NCBI GenBank assembly: GCA_003439945.1
Contig: QVRM01005224.1
Coordinates: 62,001 to 126,000, forward strand
Direction: 5' to 3'
Length of the DNA: 64,000 nt
From: Dermanyssus gallinae
Taxonomy: Eukaryota; Arthropoda; Arachnida; Mesostigmata; Dermanyssidae
This document shows positions 29,633 through 45,565 of the stretch, piece by piece (positions within the stretch are counted from its first letter, which is position 1; every line of letters begins with the position of its first letter). The notes beneath the pieces are model-generated. The model was not told the origin of the DNA and made no database searches. It saw only the letters and a list, made by a program, of their open reading frames with translations. A program made the position numbers and the translations under genes.

Positions 29633-30130
29633 GTCCACAGAACGATTTATAATATAATACAAAACAGCGAAAGTTAATTTTATGACGCTGTGTCCATGCA
29701 TGCCAGAGTTAAATTATATTTATCACGGTGTTGGAGCGGCATAATATATGGGTGTACTATGTAAAATCACTCCGTGACTAGGATAGTACCTATGTTGACA
29801 GTAGTCACTAGAAATACAGTTACGTAGTGCAGTAATACATGTTACTGCATGCGTTCAATGCAGCTGGCATTGATATGAGACGAAACCAGCCGAATACAAC
29901 ACCAGCATGATGAGCTTGGCCGGCTAAGCGGGCTTTCCGTTTTGTTTGCTAGGTGTTTGTACGCACCGATTCCCTTTTCCTTTCCCACCTATTTAACCCC
30001 TTTTCTTCCCTCTTTGTTCGTTCTTGGGTTGTACCTCTCCACTTCTGTCCTCCCTACCTCTCTCCCAGCTGTTTTGTTGTTGTTGTTAGATTGTTTATGT
30101 TTGGCCTGTTGGTGGGTGCTTTGTTGAAGT

Positions 30131-31443
30131 TTGCTTGCTAGCGGTGTTATGCTTGCAATTCTTCTTTCTATTCGTCTTATTATTCTGCATCATAGTGCCA
30201 CTACAAATGCAACTGTCGACATTGCCTACATTACTTATCATATGTCTCATTCATCGCTACCAGTAGTAAGTAGATCGACCAGCACTCGGGGGTCGATGCT
30301 GTTATTCCTGTTGCCGATAGCAGCGATGGCGACAGTGACGACGAACGCCAGTGAGAGAGGCGAGTTTGCCCGAGTTCGCGAGCAGAAAGAGAGAGAGAGA
30401 TGTAAAGTGTGTTTCTGAGAGAAAAAGAGAGAAGGGGAAATAGCCGGCGGGCGAAAGAAGCCGGAACCAAACAAATCGCTGGCTGCTGACAACAACAACA
30501 GAGCTTGTCTGCCGGCCTGAAACGACTACGAGGTGGAGGAGGAGGAGGAGGAGGAGGAGCAGAAGGGAAATAAGAAGAAAAAAGAAGGGGCGTCTGCTGC
30601 ACGCCGGCCGGCCCACCCGTCCGTCTGCTATTTGTTTTCTTTTTCACGAAGGTTTCGCCGTCTGTCTGTCTGCCTGTTTGCTTGCTTGCTTGCCTTCCTT
30701 CCTGCCTCTCTGTGGATATATGGATGGATGGATGAATGCCTGTGTGTTGTTGCGGCGCCCGGTGTCATTGTTGTTGCTGTAGTGGTTGTTGTGGTGGTGG
30801 CTTTCACCAACACCGCCGTCGCGTTGTTGTTGTTGTTGTTGTTGTAGTAGTAGTAGTGCTTTGTGTGTGTCTGTGAGCTGCTGCTGTTGTTGTTGCTGTT
30901 GCCACTGCCGCCGGTGAACGTGAAGAAGCGTTCGTTGTTCGCGGTCGGGCCAGTGTGGTTGGTGCGTGCTTCGCGTTTTGCCTGATCAGCGTGTGGAGGA
31001 GGAAACAACGGTGTCTGTCTGGATCGTGTTTTGCCAGCTACGAAAGCCAGCGAAGATCAACGAGGCTGACAGGCAACTACTTCGTCACCAACCTACTACT
31101 ACTACTACTACTTCTACTACTACTACTACGGCTGCCTAGTGCCGCCACTTCGACTCTAGCACACACACAACAGTCCTGTGCCGCCCGCTAATTCGTTCTT
31201 CACTCAGTCTTGTCTGAACTCTGTCGCGACGTCATCGTTGCATCCTACTTGGCTTGGCTTACTCAGTTCAGCAAAACAAGATCTTGACGAGATCGACGAC
31301 AGTGCACCGCTAGGCTAGGTACCGCTTGGGAGCTCCCGTGCGCTCACAGAGCAGACACAGACACAGACAGACAGTACATAGGTTGTCTGGGGGGCCAGCG
31401 TTGCTTGTGGCTGTTTTTTAGTGTCACGTCGTGCGGATACGTG
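30131..31443 (+). promoter_or_regulatory. NUDT21: NUDT21 5' region rich in simple triplet and tetranucleotide repeats
   Basis: It holds a GGA run (30535-30558), TCTG/TTGC tetranucleotides (about 30660-30700), TTG and TAG runs (30820-30857) and CTA runs (about 31090-31130). Composition is CpG-richer than the flanks, as expected for a promoter and 5' UTR of a housekeeping gene. No TATA box or start site could be fixed. Confidence 0.45.
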
Positions 31444-34744
<3,301 letters not shown>

Positions 34745-34805
34745 CAGGTGCTGAGACATCGCAATCTCCACACTGGACGCGTATCCTCTAGGTAGACATT
34801 TTCTT

Positions 34806-34866
34806 TGTATATAGCTAATCTCGCTCACTCCTGTAGATTGTGACGAAATTGCATATAATATGTGTA
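34806..34866 (+). promoter_or_regulatory. NUDT21: Three TGTA motifs ahead of the NUDT21 poly(A) signal
   Basis: TGTA at 34806, 34832 and 34863, within 25-85 nt upstream of AATAAA. UGUA is the RNA motif bound by CFIm25, the product of this gene. The motif is short, so chance occurrence is possible. Confidence 0.35.
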
Positions 34867-34890
34867 TTTGTCTGATCGTCTATAATATAC

Positions 34891-34896
34891 AATAAA
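34891..34896 (+). promoter_or_regulatory. NUDT21: Candidate NUDT21 poly(A) signal
   Basis: AATAAA 147 nt after the NUDT21 stop codon, the first one downstream. Confidence 0.6.
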
Positions 34897-34899
34897 ACC

Positions 34900-36479
34900 T
34901 GACCCACATGTATACAAACCATTATGTAGCGTTGTTCTGCATAATTTTGCTCTACGATACCATTTAGATCGTATTGTCTCTTGCGCTATGGGCGTGTCCG
35001 TGAGACAGAGTGAAAAGTAAATAATGCTGCGGTGTTTAAGCATATTTTGCCTGAGTTGAGAGCAAGTTATTAGTTAGTTCTCGGTCGGCATCTTCGGTAA
35101 GAATTTTTTATATTGCTGCAGTTATTGCACTCAGGATTTGTTTGATGATTTATTTCTGTTTTTGCCCAAGATGTTTTGGAAAATGAGACTCAGTAATATG
35201 CAGTTGAAAAAGATCACTGCATGCAATGCTACAAGTAGAAAGATTTATAAAATAACCATCGTAAAACGCATGATAACATACGCTCTGTGTCTGTAGGGCG
35301 CCACAGGTTCTACGTCAAAGTTGCCGACCTAAACAATGATAATCTGATTCAAGACGAGTATATTGGACAATGAGACGTCGTTGCCTTTTTTCCATGGTCC
35401 CTTACAACCCAATCAAGCCCTCAAGAGCTACTCTAGTGCATTACTCGTCACAGACTCATCCTGGACTTTCTACGTACGCAAGAACCTACTTAAGGAACAA
35501 CTTACTTACTACAAGCTGTGCACGCTCTTCCTCCAAATCTCATGCCCTCGACAATGCGCACTCCTGTTCGAATAGCAACAATATTGATGTAGGTATCCGT
35601 GTTATCTGTTTTTTTCGGCACAACGCTGTAAATGCTATGTTTTTCATATCTTCAGGGAGAATGTGACAGATATGAGGGCGGCATCCAAATTCTTATTCGG
35701 GCAGAATTACCCTGTTTCGAAATGAGTACCACTTGCCTGTAATGATAGTAGCAACCTAGTGTATAAGGAGCATCACACGTAAGGCTCGCCATGATCTACT
35801 CTTTCCCACAGGCACGCGATAGCACTTAGCAAACACCATGCAAATAGTCACACAGGGGTCGTCTTCACTGATGAAGTATACCGTTGTGGAACATGAGATT
35901 TTCATCAGCCTGATATTAATTGACAAACGTTTCATATATCTGCATCACACGATATTTCAAAGAACACCAACTCTACTATTTCTACGCCAATTGTAGATTG
36001 ACCTGGTATGTTATGACCCATGATTGCCTCGGCAATCAATGTGACGTCATACTTCATGTATTTCCATGCACTGATTAACCAGTTTCAGCCTTAATGCTCC
36101 TCTTCATATCTTATCAACTAATGGTGGCTTTTACATATCGAATTGCAAAGTTATACTGATAATAAGCTTGCCAACCTCAATTATGAACAAGGGAGTTAGA
36201 AAGATATGCAGGTAAATTCGACATTCTGTAATGATGCAGACATGTTTAGCATTCGAAAGAAAGCAATTCAATTTTTACAGGTTTCAGAAATGACCGACGA
36301 AGGCTTGTACTTGCCAAAAGATTTTTGAGAAATATACTTTAGTTGGGCGTGTTAATGCCTAGTGATTTTACAGGTATGTCCCAGAAAAGCGCTGTAGTTC
36401 GTGACTCTCTGGCATCCATCAGACATACCGATGGCACACATATCATAGACTAGAATCCTAAAGGAATTTGTCGAAAAGT
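34900..36479. other. No gene recognised
   Basis: Two overlapping short frames near 35363-35666 look like shadows of one another; nothing else stands out. Confidence 0.5.
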
Positions 36480-37350
36480 GTATCTTCCTATCAGCCCGTT
36501 AAGCCATTAGGTGTCATACCAGTCCCCTCCAGCCAGGCAAATTCCTAAAATGCATAATGGCAGTTTTCTTCTATGCACTACTTAATTGCGTGACTCCTCG
36601 ATAAAAGCTGCATGTTCCAGGTGCATGCAATACAATTGGGCTGAGTATACAAATAAGTCTAAATGCATCGATGTAATTTTTTTAGAAACCGCCGCACACG
36701 TAAAGTTACCTCATTACTACCCGGATTTAGTGACGAAGACTGGTCGTGTAGATGTGTGCCAAGAGTCCTATCTGTGCGGCCCTTTGCGTCCAAGTTAAGT
36801 AGCTTTCTCCTGTGGCTTAAGCAGTCTCAGAGTGTTTTTCCGGCTTCATATTCTCCGGACTCCAGAGACACATCAACTGTTTAAAAGACATGAGTCTGAC
36901 CATACACAATACGTAACAAAATTTACGCAGATGACGTGAAAAGGTATGCGAGGGCGGATCTAAGAACATCTGATGTTGCGCAATTCTTTTAAAGACTCGG
37001 CAGACTCACTCAACCTTAAACTATCTGTAGGCAATTTATTTTGGACATGGCAATGTACATAACACATACCATCGATGGTCAAGCACTTTTATCACAAACG
37101 GTTACCAATAGCCTAGGTGTGATGACGTTCAGAAACATTAAATATACTCAGCATGCTGCAAGTGTCCATCATAAGACATCGTAGCTACCTAACTGGATCC
37201 TATGCTCATTCGTACTTAAGGATCAATTGGATTATTCTAACCTGTTTATAAGCTATGTTTTGCCACTAGTCACCTACAAACCTAGTCTGTATGGAGCCCT
37301 GGCCTGAAAGGGATCCAGCACTTGTTAAGCGCGCTCTGCAATTTGTTCCA
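36480..37350 (+). mobile_element. Decayed LINE reverse transcriptase fragment
   Basis: The RT catalytic motif IYADDVKRYAR is visible at about 36908. It is preceded by a degraded CVPRVLSVRPF, matching the V-P-Q-G-S-V-L-G-P block, and followed by SYVLPLVTYKPSLYGALA. Stops occur throughout. Confidence 0.6.
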
Positions 37351-37699
37351 ACGTGTGGTGGTGCACAAGTGCACGGAGCCGACAAAAACAAGTTATTGTA
37401 TTATATTGATTGTATATCATCAAATATAATTTACTTTGTACAGCAAATGTAAGCGGATCTACTCAATAAAATCGGGAAATGGAATGCAAACGTGACGAAA
37501 TTTTGTAACATTACTCATAACACAACATTACAGGAGGCGGCAAAAATACCTTGCCGACATGTGTGATAACGAAATGTTCTAAACGAAATGTGTTATGTTT
37601 CTATGGGAAGTCACCCGCAGTCTTCGTAGGAACACGCTGTAAATGTAAAAACAACTGACCTTGAATAAAGGGTTTCTACCATCAACAATGAATTAAGTG

Positions 37700-38560
37700 T
37701 TTATGTATATGTTAAAGGAAAAGTTATTCTGTTTGTTTCGGGTTTTTACAAGCCGAAGAAGTAAAACATATTATATATACGTGTAATACTATACAATTTT
37801 GGGTGGAAGTTAGTTATTAGTGGCATCATCTTCTATACAGAATATGTATTCTATGCAAACATATAAGTATATTTCAATGAGAGTGCTGCATATACAGAGT
37901 CTCCTAGAATTCGTCCAACAAACTTTGGGATCTAGTACAACCCGGCGAAAAAATATTTTATTTTTTCAAAAGAACAAGGGGCGGAAATGTCTTCGGGTAA
38001 TTGAGCGTGAAGTCCAAAATATAAGAATTGCAAAGAATTTTTTTCGAGAACTATATTCAATACAACATTTGCTCTGTTTTGAGCTGACGTATAATGTGCA
38101 ATTCAACAGATGCAACATTTTCTTTCAAACACGCATTTAAAGGAGTGTTTATATATTATTTGTGTGGGGGTGTTTATTTATAAGGATTATTAATATTTCG
38201 GGTTTGACTGGTTTGTTAATAAGATGACTGAGGTTTTCGCAATCGTACATTTAGTGAATATATGCCAGGAAAAAAACTTTGATTGACTGATACAACCATT
38301 TTCGGTAATTTCGCTCCCACTCCAAAGGAAGACATTTCCCTTCTTGCTCCATTTAAAGTAATGATCTTTTTAGCCGATTTGGTGGAGGAGGTAAATGCTT
38401 TAGCTTTAACGCAATAAGGTAAGTAGATAGAAGCTCAGCTCTATGCAGTGTGAGACTCACCCCCGACAGCTTATTTCGTCGAGATCATGCCCACTAAACG
38501 CACCTCCTCTCTTAAGCTTTACTCTCTGTCGACGCTTTTGCTATCCTTGACAGATATGTA
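37700..38560. other. No feature recognised
   Basis: AT-rich spacer. A 106-codon frame at 37820-38140 has lysine/asparagine-rich composition typical of AT-rich non-coding DNA. Confidence 0.5.
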
Positions 38561-38569
38561 TGAAAGTTG

Positions 38570-40515
38570 TCATGGCTTGTAATAACCTGCGTCAGAATGT
38601 GATCAGCCTCTCCGCCGGGTCGATTCCACCACTTCCTTATGTCAGGAATGAGATCGTACGCGCGCACCCGGTCTCTGGGCTCCTATCCCATAGTGTTTGT
38701 CTTTCCTCTGCAGGGAGGATCTTGGCTATTGTGTTTGCCACATTCTCCGCTTTTTTCAGAGCGTTTCCAGCATGGTGCATACCCCTCATTTTTCTGTGCA
38801 TATGTATGTCCAAATACCTGGCTGCACTGACCATCCTTCTCTGGACCTCATTCAGGACAAAATTGATAGATCGCACTTGCTTCTTTCCTATCAGCAGGAT
38901 ACCTTCAATCTTCTCCGGAGCAAGACGCGTGGAGCTGTGCAACGTTTTTGCCTTGGTCGCCACTCTGTTGATAGTCGTTAGAACCGATCTGTTTTCGCGA
39001 AATCCGTATTGTGCATCGGGCATCAGACTGTTTACTTATTGAAGTGAAGACTCGGAACCTCTCTGCTACAATGGTTTCCACGCCCTTTGCTAGCGAGCTA
39101 ATCAGGCAGATAGGCCTATAACCGCCATTTTCTTTAGGCAAATGGACTGCTTCCATTATTTTCTATGCTTTGGGGATTTTTCCTTCTCTTACAAGCTTAC
39201 TCGTCACAGTTGCCACAATCTCAGGAACTTCTCAAACAGAGCTCTCACAGCCATTTTAGGAATGCCGTTGGGTTCTCGCGCTTTACCTTGTTTGATTATC
39301 ATAGCTTTTTGTAGTACTTCTAAAACAGAGACCTCAAATGCACTACTTTTATGATCCTTCCTCTAATTGGTCTTTCTTGTAAACTTCTCTAGGAAAGTCT
39401 GCGTGCTGGGGAAACAACCCCATCAGTAGACTTGTCCTCTCTGGATCTTTCAGAATTGTTTTCGGAGCGCTCATTTGCAGCTTTTCTCGAGCCATCTTGT
39501 ATGCCCTTTCCCCATGGGTCGTTGTCGAGAGTCGCGAAGAATGCTCTTTACCAATTCTTTTTGCTGTCTACCATTTTCTTTTCTTAAGTAGGGCTCTACG
39601 GTTTCGGTACTCCATAACCAGATAGGGGGTATTTCCGCATTTTCTCTAGCTCTTTTTATGGCCCTTTTTGCTCTTAGACACTTATTTCGGGCCCAGTTCC
39701 ACCAGTGTTTTCCCTGCCGAGGCATAGAAGAATTTGTCTGGTGTTCCTTATAACTATAAACTCGATACAGTGATGATGACAAATGCTCCTCCTAAGTAAG
39801 TACTCTCCAATCGGTGACCACTACAACCATCATCTCGTTGGAAATCGTCTCCCGTCCTGCTCTATGAAACGTCGGATCTACCCCATCATATAAGACAACC
39901 ATGTTTTTTGACGCCATCCAGTCCATCATCAGTAAGCCTCTTCTATCTGCACGGGACGAGCTCCACACCTCTTCTGACGCTGCATTGAGGTCTCCTGCTA
40001 AGAGCACCCTATTTGGTGCAGGGGCTTTGTCATTTGATACTGCTAGCTCATCTAGATATTCCTCGAAGGCCTCTAGTTCAATATGTGGGCTTATGTAACA
40101 AGAAGGATATACCCCTGTCTAAGTCTGCCACATCTATCCACGAATAGCCACTACCTATCCCATGCCCCAGTTCTCATCTTATGCAATTTCGGACTATGCA
40201 AGTATCTGCGCGAGCATCCGCAACCCATTCGCTTCTCTCCTGTGCTAGTTTTTTGTTTGGCTCGCTAATTAAGGTAAGCGTCGTCTCCCGTTCCCGGCTC
40301 GTTATTTCTTCTATTAACATATCAGCAGGCTGATTTGCACCACTTGCTGCAGCCATGCCTCTGGCGGTGTAGCTGGAACCCAGAGTGATGAACTCCTCCG
40401 CCTCCATCTTTTCTAGCTTCTATTTTTTGCGTTGTTGTCTCCTGTGGACCATCTTCTCTTCCTTTTCAGCCTGAATCTTTCCGAGCATCTTGTTTACGAT
40501 CCTGGACCGCCTGGC
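38570..40515 (-). mobile_element. Decayed R1-like LINE with palm-domain deletion
   Basis: The endonuclease is visible as VLLAGDLNAASEEVW and LYDGVDPTFHRAG (about 39850-40010). The RT begins VHLPKENGGYRPICLISSLA (about 39130) and PDAQYGFRENRS (about 39010). It then jumps to RYLDIHMHRKMRGMHHAGNA and KKAENVANTIAKILP, so the catalytic palm, including the YADD box, is missing. Its 5' side ends at the CA/TA microsatellite that borders the mariner. Confidence 0.7.
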
Positions 40516-40528
40516 AGTATGGCCATTT

Positions 40529-40581
<53 letters not shown>
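40529..40581. repeat. (CA)n/(TA)n microsatellite at the left end of the mariner
   Basis: Five CA units then about 21 TA units, the last of which is the mariner target duplication. Confidence 0.95.
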
Positions 40582-40584
<3 letters not shown>

Positions 40585-41871
40585 GTAGTTCAATAAGTTC
40601 TTAGAATGAGCTTTTTAGAATTCGAATTTTGGCGCGCTTTCACCGTTATTGGAAACGGCAGCTTTTCGACTGCCAGCAGTCAAAATATTATGGTGATTGG
40701 CCGTTGCGATTTCGTTTGATAGCTTTTCCCGTGCAACGTATCGGCGTGATTTTGAAAAATGGAGAAAAAAGAGTTTCGAGTGGTTATCAAGCATTTTATT
40801 TCAAAGGTTGGAATGCGACCCAAGTGAAAACTGAGTTAGACGAGGTGTACGGTGACTCTGCGCCATGTTTTGCCACTGTTTCCAACTGGATTAATGAGTT
40901 AAAAAGAGGTTGCAGGAGCACCGGGATGAACTACGTTCAAAACGCCCAAAAACGGCAACTGATTAGGAAAACGTGGAAAAGGTGCGGAAAATCGTTGCCG
41001 CAGATAAGCGAGTGAACATTAGGGAGATAGCGGAGGCCTTGGGGATCAGTTTGGGTAGAGTGCATTTCATCCTGCACGAAAACTTGAAGATGAAAAAGCT
41101 CAGAGCAAAATGGCTGCCGCATTTGCTCAACCAAGGCCAAAAAGACGCGCGTGTTTCCGCTTCACAGCGAAATTTGGCCAAGATGTCGAAAAATCCGTCG
41201 GATTTTTGGCGCAGATTCGTGACCGTCGATGAAAGCTGGGTCCATCACTACACTCCCGAGACCCAAGAAGCATCTCGCCAATGGTGTGCACCTGGTAAAG
41301 GACCTCCGAAGAGGGTGCGGACAACGGCATCGGCCGGAAAGATGAGGGCTACGGTTTTTTGGGACCAACGTGGAATAATTCTGGTCGACTACCTTGGGAG
41401 CGGTAAAACGATCACGGGAGAATATTATGCAAGACTGTTGGACTGCCTGAAGCAAGAACTCATCGTGAAACGGCCCGCTTTGCAGAAGAAGGTTGTCCTG
41501 TTTCACCAGGACAATGCTCCCGCACACAAGTCGCGGCAAGCAACGGCAAAACTGGCCCAACTGAGGTTCGAACTTATTGAACAACCTTCCTATTCTCCAG
41601 ACCTGGCCCCCTCTGATTATTTCCTCTTCGGACATTTGAAGAATAGTCTCGGTGGAAAGCGTTTTTCCAGCAATGAAGAGGTTAAGGCTGCTGTCAATGC
41701 CTATTTTCAGTCTAAAGACGCGGAATTCTACTCAAGAGGTATATATATGCTCTGAAATCTCGGTGGGAAAAGTGTATTGAGCTTTTCGGGGAGTATATCG
41801 AATAAGAAAAATTTAAAAACATGATTTGGAAAATTCTCGGTTTTCATTCTAAGAACTTATTGAACTACCTG
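40582..41871 (+). mobile_element. Mariner element, near full length (1290 bp), with TIRs and TA target duplication
   Basis: The terminal inverted repeats are identical over 28 bp, starting CAGGTAGTTCAATAAGTTCT. TA dinucleotides flank both ends (40580-40581 and 41872-41873). The length is typical of mariner. It inserted at the edge of a (TA)n run. Confidence 0.95.
40759..41805 (+). pseudogene. Mariner transposase, broken by frameshifts and one stop
   Basis: It opens with MEKKEFRVVIKHF. The frame shifts near 40795, again between about 40910 and 40960, where a TAG also interrupts RPKTATD, and once more near 41740 in a TATATATA run before SRWEKCIELFGEYIE and TAA. The long middle frame (40973-41755) holds the catalytic motifs VTVDESWVHHYTPET, LFHQDNAPAHKS and YSPDLAPSDYFLF. 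The last two Asp residues are separated by 34 residues, the DD34D signature of mariner. All three catalytic acids are intact. The element is dead as read. Confidence 0.93.
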
Positions 41872-41974
41872 TATATTGCACAGCATGATATCTTTAGAGA
41901 AAGCTCTCAGTGGTTAATTTGCATGAGTCATATATTCATTCATGATTTATTCACCATAGAATTGGTAGTTACAG

Positions 41975-43740
41975 TCACAATACAACAGTATGGTCTGACA
42001 TTATATAATCAACTCTGGCTGTTAGGGAGGTTCCAACAATTTCCTTACATACAAGCATGTGGTACCGCCCAATATCGGACTGTCCACAAAAACTACATAC
42101 GCATTCTTCAATGGTAAAACAATTTGGCTTCATGCACATAAAATGGTGGTATCCGTGCCATGTCGTTCGGCACAATTGTGCGATTCCGTTGGCGGCTTCC
42201 TTTCCATTTATCAGAACAAAATGCTGGGCCATCAGTGTAGTTTTCAATGGCAAACTGTATGTTTCTTGATTCTCTGAATGTTCGGTAGGAGTCCAATGCT
42301 TCTGTGTTGAACGGGACCTTGTTGAGAACCAAGTCTTCCGTGAGTGTTCTTTCTCCGCACAGTTCTAAGGCTAGTGTGGCAGATGCGTTTTCAGGCAGTC
42401 CCAATATGCGTTTGACAAAGCAAGACTTCACTCTATCTAGGACTTTTAAATCACTCATTGTCAAATGCGGTGCTATGGCGGGTAGACAATATGTTATGGT
42501 CGGGAGAAGTTTGATTTTGAAACAGTTCATTGCTGTTTTTAGGTCTACGTCGCGTAGATCTCCTAGTAAGGTGATTGTGGCCGCCGCTTTTGCCCGTACT
42601 CCGTCAACATGTGTACTAAATGAGAGCCTTGGGGTTAGGATAACCCCTAGGTAAGTGAAGCTGTTGACCACCTCAAGCACTCTCTCGTTTATTTTCAAGC
42701 GATGATCTCTAGCAGCATATGATCCTCCTCTGCTGAAACGCATTACCTTTGTTTTATCTGTGTTGATCGAGAGTTTGTTCTGTTCACACCATTGTGCAGT
42801 CTCGTTGAGATAAAACTGAAGATGATTTCGGGATTTTGCTAGGATAACCAAGTCATTTGCATAGAAAGCGTGTGGGGCTTTGAGACCACGGAGCAGATCC
42901 GAGAGTCCAGTTACGTACAGAATGAAAAGGAAAGGGCTAGCTGAGTCTCCTTGGGCCACTCCGATTGTTTGTGTTACGGGTTCTTGTACGTAGTGATCGC
43001 CGTTTTTAATCGTTATGACGTTATATGCTAGAATGTCATGTAAAATGTTAAAAGTTGCTCCCTTTATGTCAAAACTTGATCGTAGAGTGTTCAGCAGACA
43101 GTCCCTCGGAAGACAATCGAATGCAGTTTTAAAATCAATAAAAGCAGCGTATGTCATTTCGTTCACTGAGCGGCGATATGATACATGTTTCACTACAAAT
43201 GAGACCGCATCTGACGTAGACCGTCCCCGTAGAAAGCCATATTGCTCCGGCGGGACCTTCTCCTCGGTGGCCGAGTACAGCCTGTTAACGATTAGCGATG
43301 TTAGGGTCTTATAGAGCACGCTTGTGAATGCGATGCCTCTATAGTTTCTCAGGTCAGTTGGATCTCCTTTACGCTTGAAGATAGGCTGCAGAAAGCTCTG
43401 CCGCCACTCGACGGGTATTTTCCCTTGTCTAAGACATACATTGTAGAGCTTTGTTAAAATTGGACAAACTACATTTACATTCTTCTTGAGGTGTTCATAA
43501 GATCTGGCCCTGTCGACTTCCCATCTTGTTTCTGCTTAATAGCGGCCTCGACTTCGTTTTCGGTAAAATCTGTAAAATTATCATCGTCACAGGCATCTCG
43601 GTCTGGTAATGCGCACTCTTGTGTCAGTAGTCTTCTGAAGTGATCTACCCTATGAGTCATATACAAATATAAAATTTGGTTTCCACCACGTGCTGTGCGC
43701 GACATCCGGGTTCCATGATCCCTCGGACTCTGGTGTGTGT
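41975..43740 (-). mobile_element. LINE with nearly continuous reverse transcriptase
   Basis: One open frame (43319-42108) covers most of the RT: PEQYGFLRGRSTSDAV, AAFIDFKTAFDCLPRDCLL, TQTIGVAQGDSASPFLFILY and the thumb/connection with NSFTYLGVILTPRLSF. The catalytic box reads FYANDLVILA, so the first Asp of YADD is changed to Asn. A preceding frame (43705-43475) reads FTENEVEAAIKQKQDGKSTG, the RT entry motif. After a frameshift near 42110 a C-terminal zinc-finger-like CSFCGQSDIGRYHMLVC follows. The clade was not determined. Confidence 0.85.
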
Positions 43741-45484
43741 CAACGTTGTAAACTCCCTTGCGGTAGATACCATGCTGCCTCCTGTACCCTAGTCCCGTCT
43801 CTAGCTAGTCTAGATAACCAAGCTCGCCACATAGCCTCATAGCTTTTACATATCTATTATTTTATAAGTCCAAATGTGTGTATGTATACATATGCACATC
43901 TTTTAACTGTACTTTTTTTTAAAACAACATGTGTGATATTAAATCTGACATCTAAAATTATAAAATATGCGCAACGCAGTGTGTTCATGCACTAGTTTTC
44001 GTGACAAACTCTAGTAAACCTTTAAATATTTTTTTATGATTTGCACTAACCTTGGTGTCATCCGGTATTTTCTAGATATATGTTTATTCTTACACTTGCT
44101 GACTTTGTTTGCTAATAATAGCCATGGACTATGTGTTAGGTATTAACGTGGCGGTTGCCACATGCAACAAAAAGCTGTGAAATACGTGGTCAAGCTAGAT
44201 CCCAGAATCTAACCGAGTAATTACATTACGACTCATTTTAAAGCCCTTAGAACTCAGAGCATCTAAGTTATATTGAACCACCTCACTTTAATAGACTAAA
44301 TGTATATACATAAATATGTTTAAAATTATATCCGTACAACAGTGAAACATCGCCTTTTTTCGCAAAGATCTGGTGATACAAATTCACTACAATTCGATAC
44401 CTCTGCTGTTGGCGATCGATATGCTGCATTGAGTTCTAATATATTTTTCTCAAACTTAAGATGAATCCTAATCCATTCACAGTTAGACAAAATTCTGCAT
44501 AGTGAACATCAAATAAAATAGTTTTTTTCATGTTCCTCGATGCAAATCTCATTTAAGCAAATCACATCAAACTTACCACCTGCATTCTCTACCTCAAACA
44601 CCATCTGATTCGTTTTTTCTTGTAATCTGGAAATTTAGTAAAAATTGTTTTCTAGGATGACGTCTAGTCTCTAAGACAACCATAGCAATTTCTACTGGAT
44701 TTGGCTTCTCTTCTTTTTTCTTTTTGTTTATGCCAAGGCTTGCAAATTGACGATCTCTTTATATATCATTCAGGCAGTAAGGCAGCTTCTGCGATGCATT
44801 CACTTAAAGCCCTCCTCTCTTGTAGCTCATTGAGAAAATCACATAAGCGCGTGCTCTTTTCTACTCTGTCATATATATATATATATATATATATAGCCTA
44901 AACTTATGATTTCTTACTTTTATGCACAAATTGCCACAAACGCTTAATGAGCATATGAGTCTGATTCGAACTAAGAAATAGTGCTGTAATGTTAGTCAAA
45001 ATAGATGGTCAATATGCAAGTATTACTCTTCTCTTGCATGCGGTCCATTGAATGACCTTCTCCTCTTTTGCACAGTTTCCTTGTGTAGCACAAGCCTTTT
45101 TGTTCTTGCGACAGATTGCCGAAGAGGCGGATGTGACGCTAGTTAGAATACTGCTCCAGTTGATTGAGTTATTATTGAGTGTCAGTAGTAAACAATTAAT
45201 TTTACTGTAGTTGTAGCGTGTTCACCAAAACACCAAGTCGCTATTTCGAGGGCTTCATGTTCTTATTGAAGCTTTATCAGTTGCTCTTCTATGACAGGAG
45301 TACGGCTTGTGAACGCCTTAATTTATTGTAAACTTAAGAATCAAATAGAGTTTTTTGTGGTCCAAATAACAGACGACGGTCAATTCTACCTCAACACTGT
45401 TTCTCTCCGTGTTGTAGCAACGCACTGCCAGCGCTTTTCACCTTGCGGCGGAAGATGTTGTAGCTTATGGATTAACGCGAGCCA
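43741..45484. other. No gene recognised
   Basis: AT-rich, with one (TA)n array. A short open stretch after TTTTGCACAG at 45079 (FLRQIAEEADVTLVRILLQL) has a hydrophobic helical look but no partner exon. Confidence 0.4.
44871..44895. repeat. (TA)n microsatellite
   Basis: About 12 TA units in gene-free sequence. Confidence 0.95.
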
Positions 45485-45565
45485 GCAGTTCGCCGTGGTC
45501 TAGTGACAGTGTCATTAACAACCATTCGGCAGCACCGGGGTGGACTTGTGGACTCCGAGGGGTTT
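45485..45565 (+). mobile_element. tRNA-like SINE remnant (third type)
   Basis: CGCCGTGGTCTAGTGACAGT closely resembles the 5' end and A box of Asp/Glu-type tRNAs. The B-box region (CGGGGTGGACTTGTGGACTC) is degenerate. There is no closed cloverleaf. Confidence 0.35.

Noticed and set aside
29315..29701. 128-codon frame rich in Tyr and Ile
   Set aside because: It is a translation of a TA microsatellite and a GA tract, as are similar IY-rich frames at other TA arrays.
30231..31191. Long frames upstream of NUDT21 on both strands
   Set aside because: Low-complexity products of GGA, TTG and CTA repeats, with no domain and no splice link to NUDT21 coding sequence.
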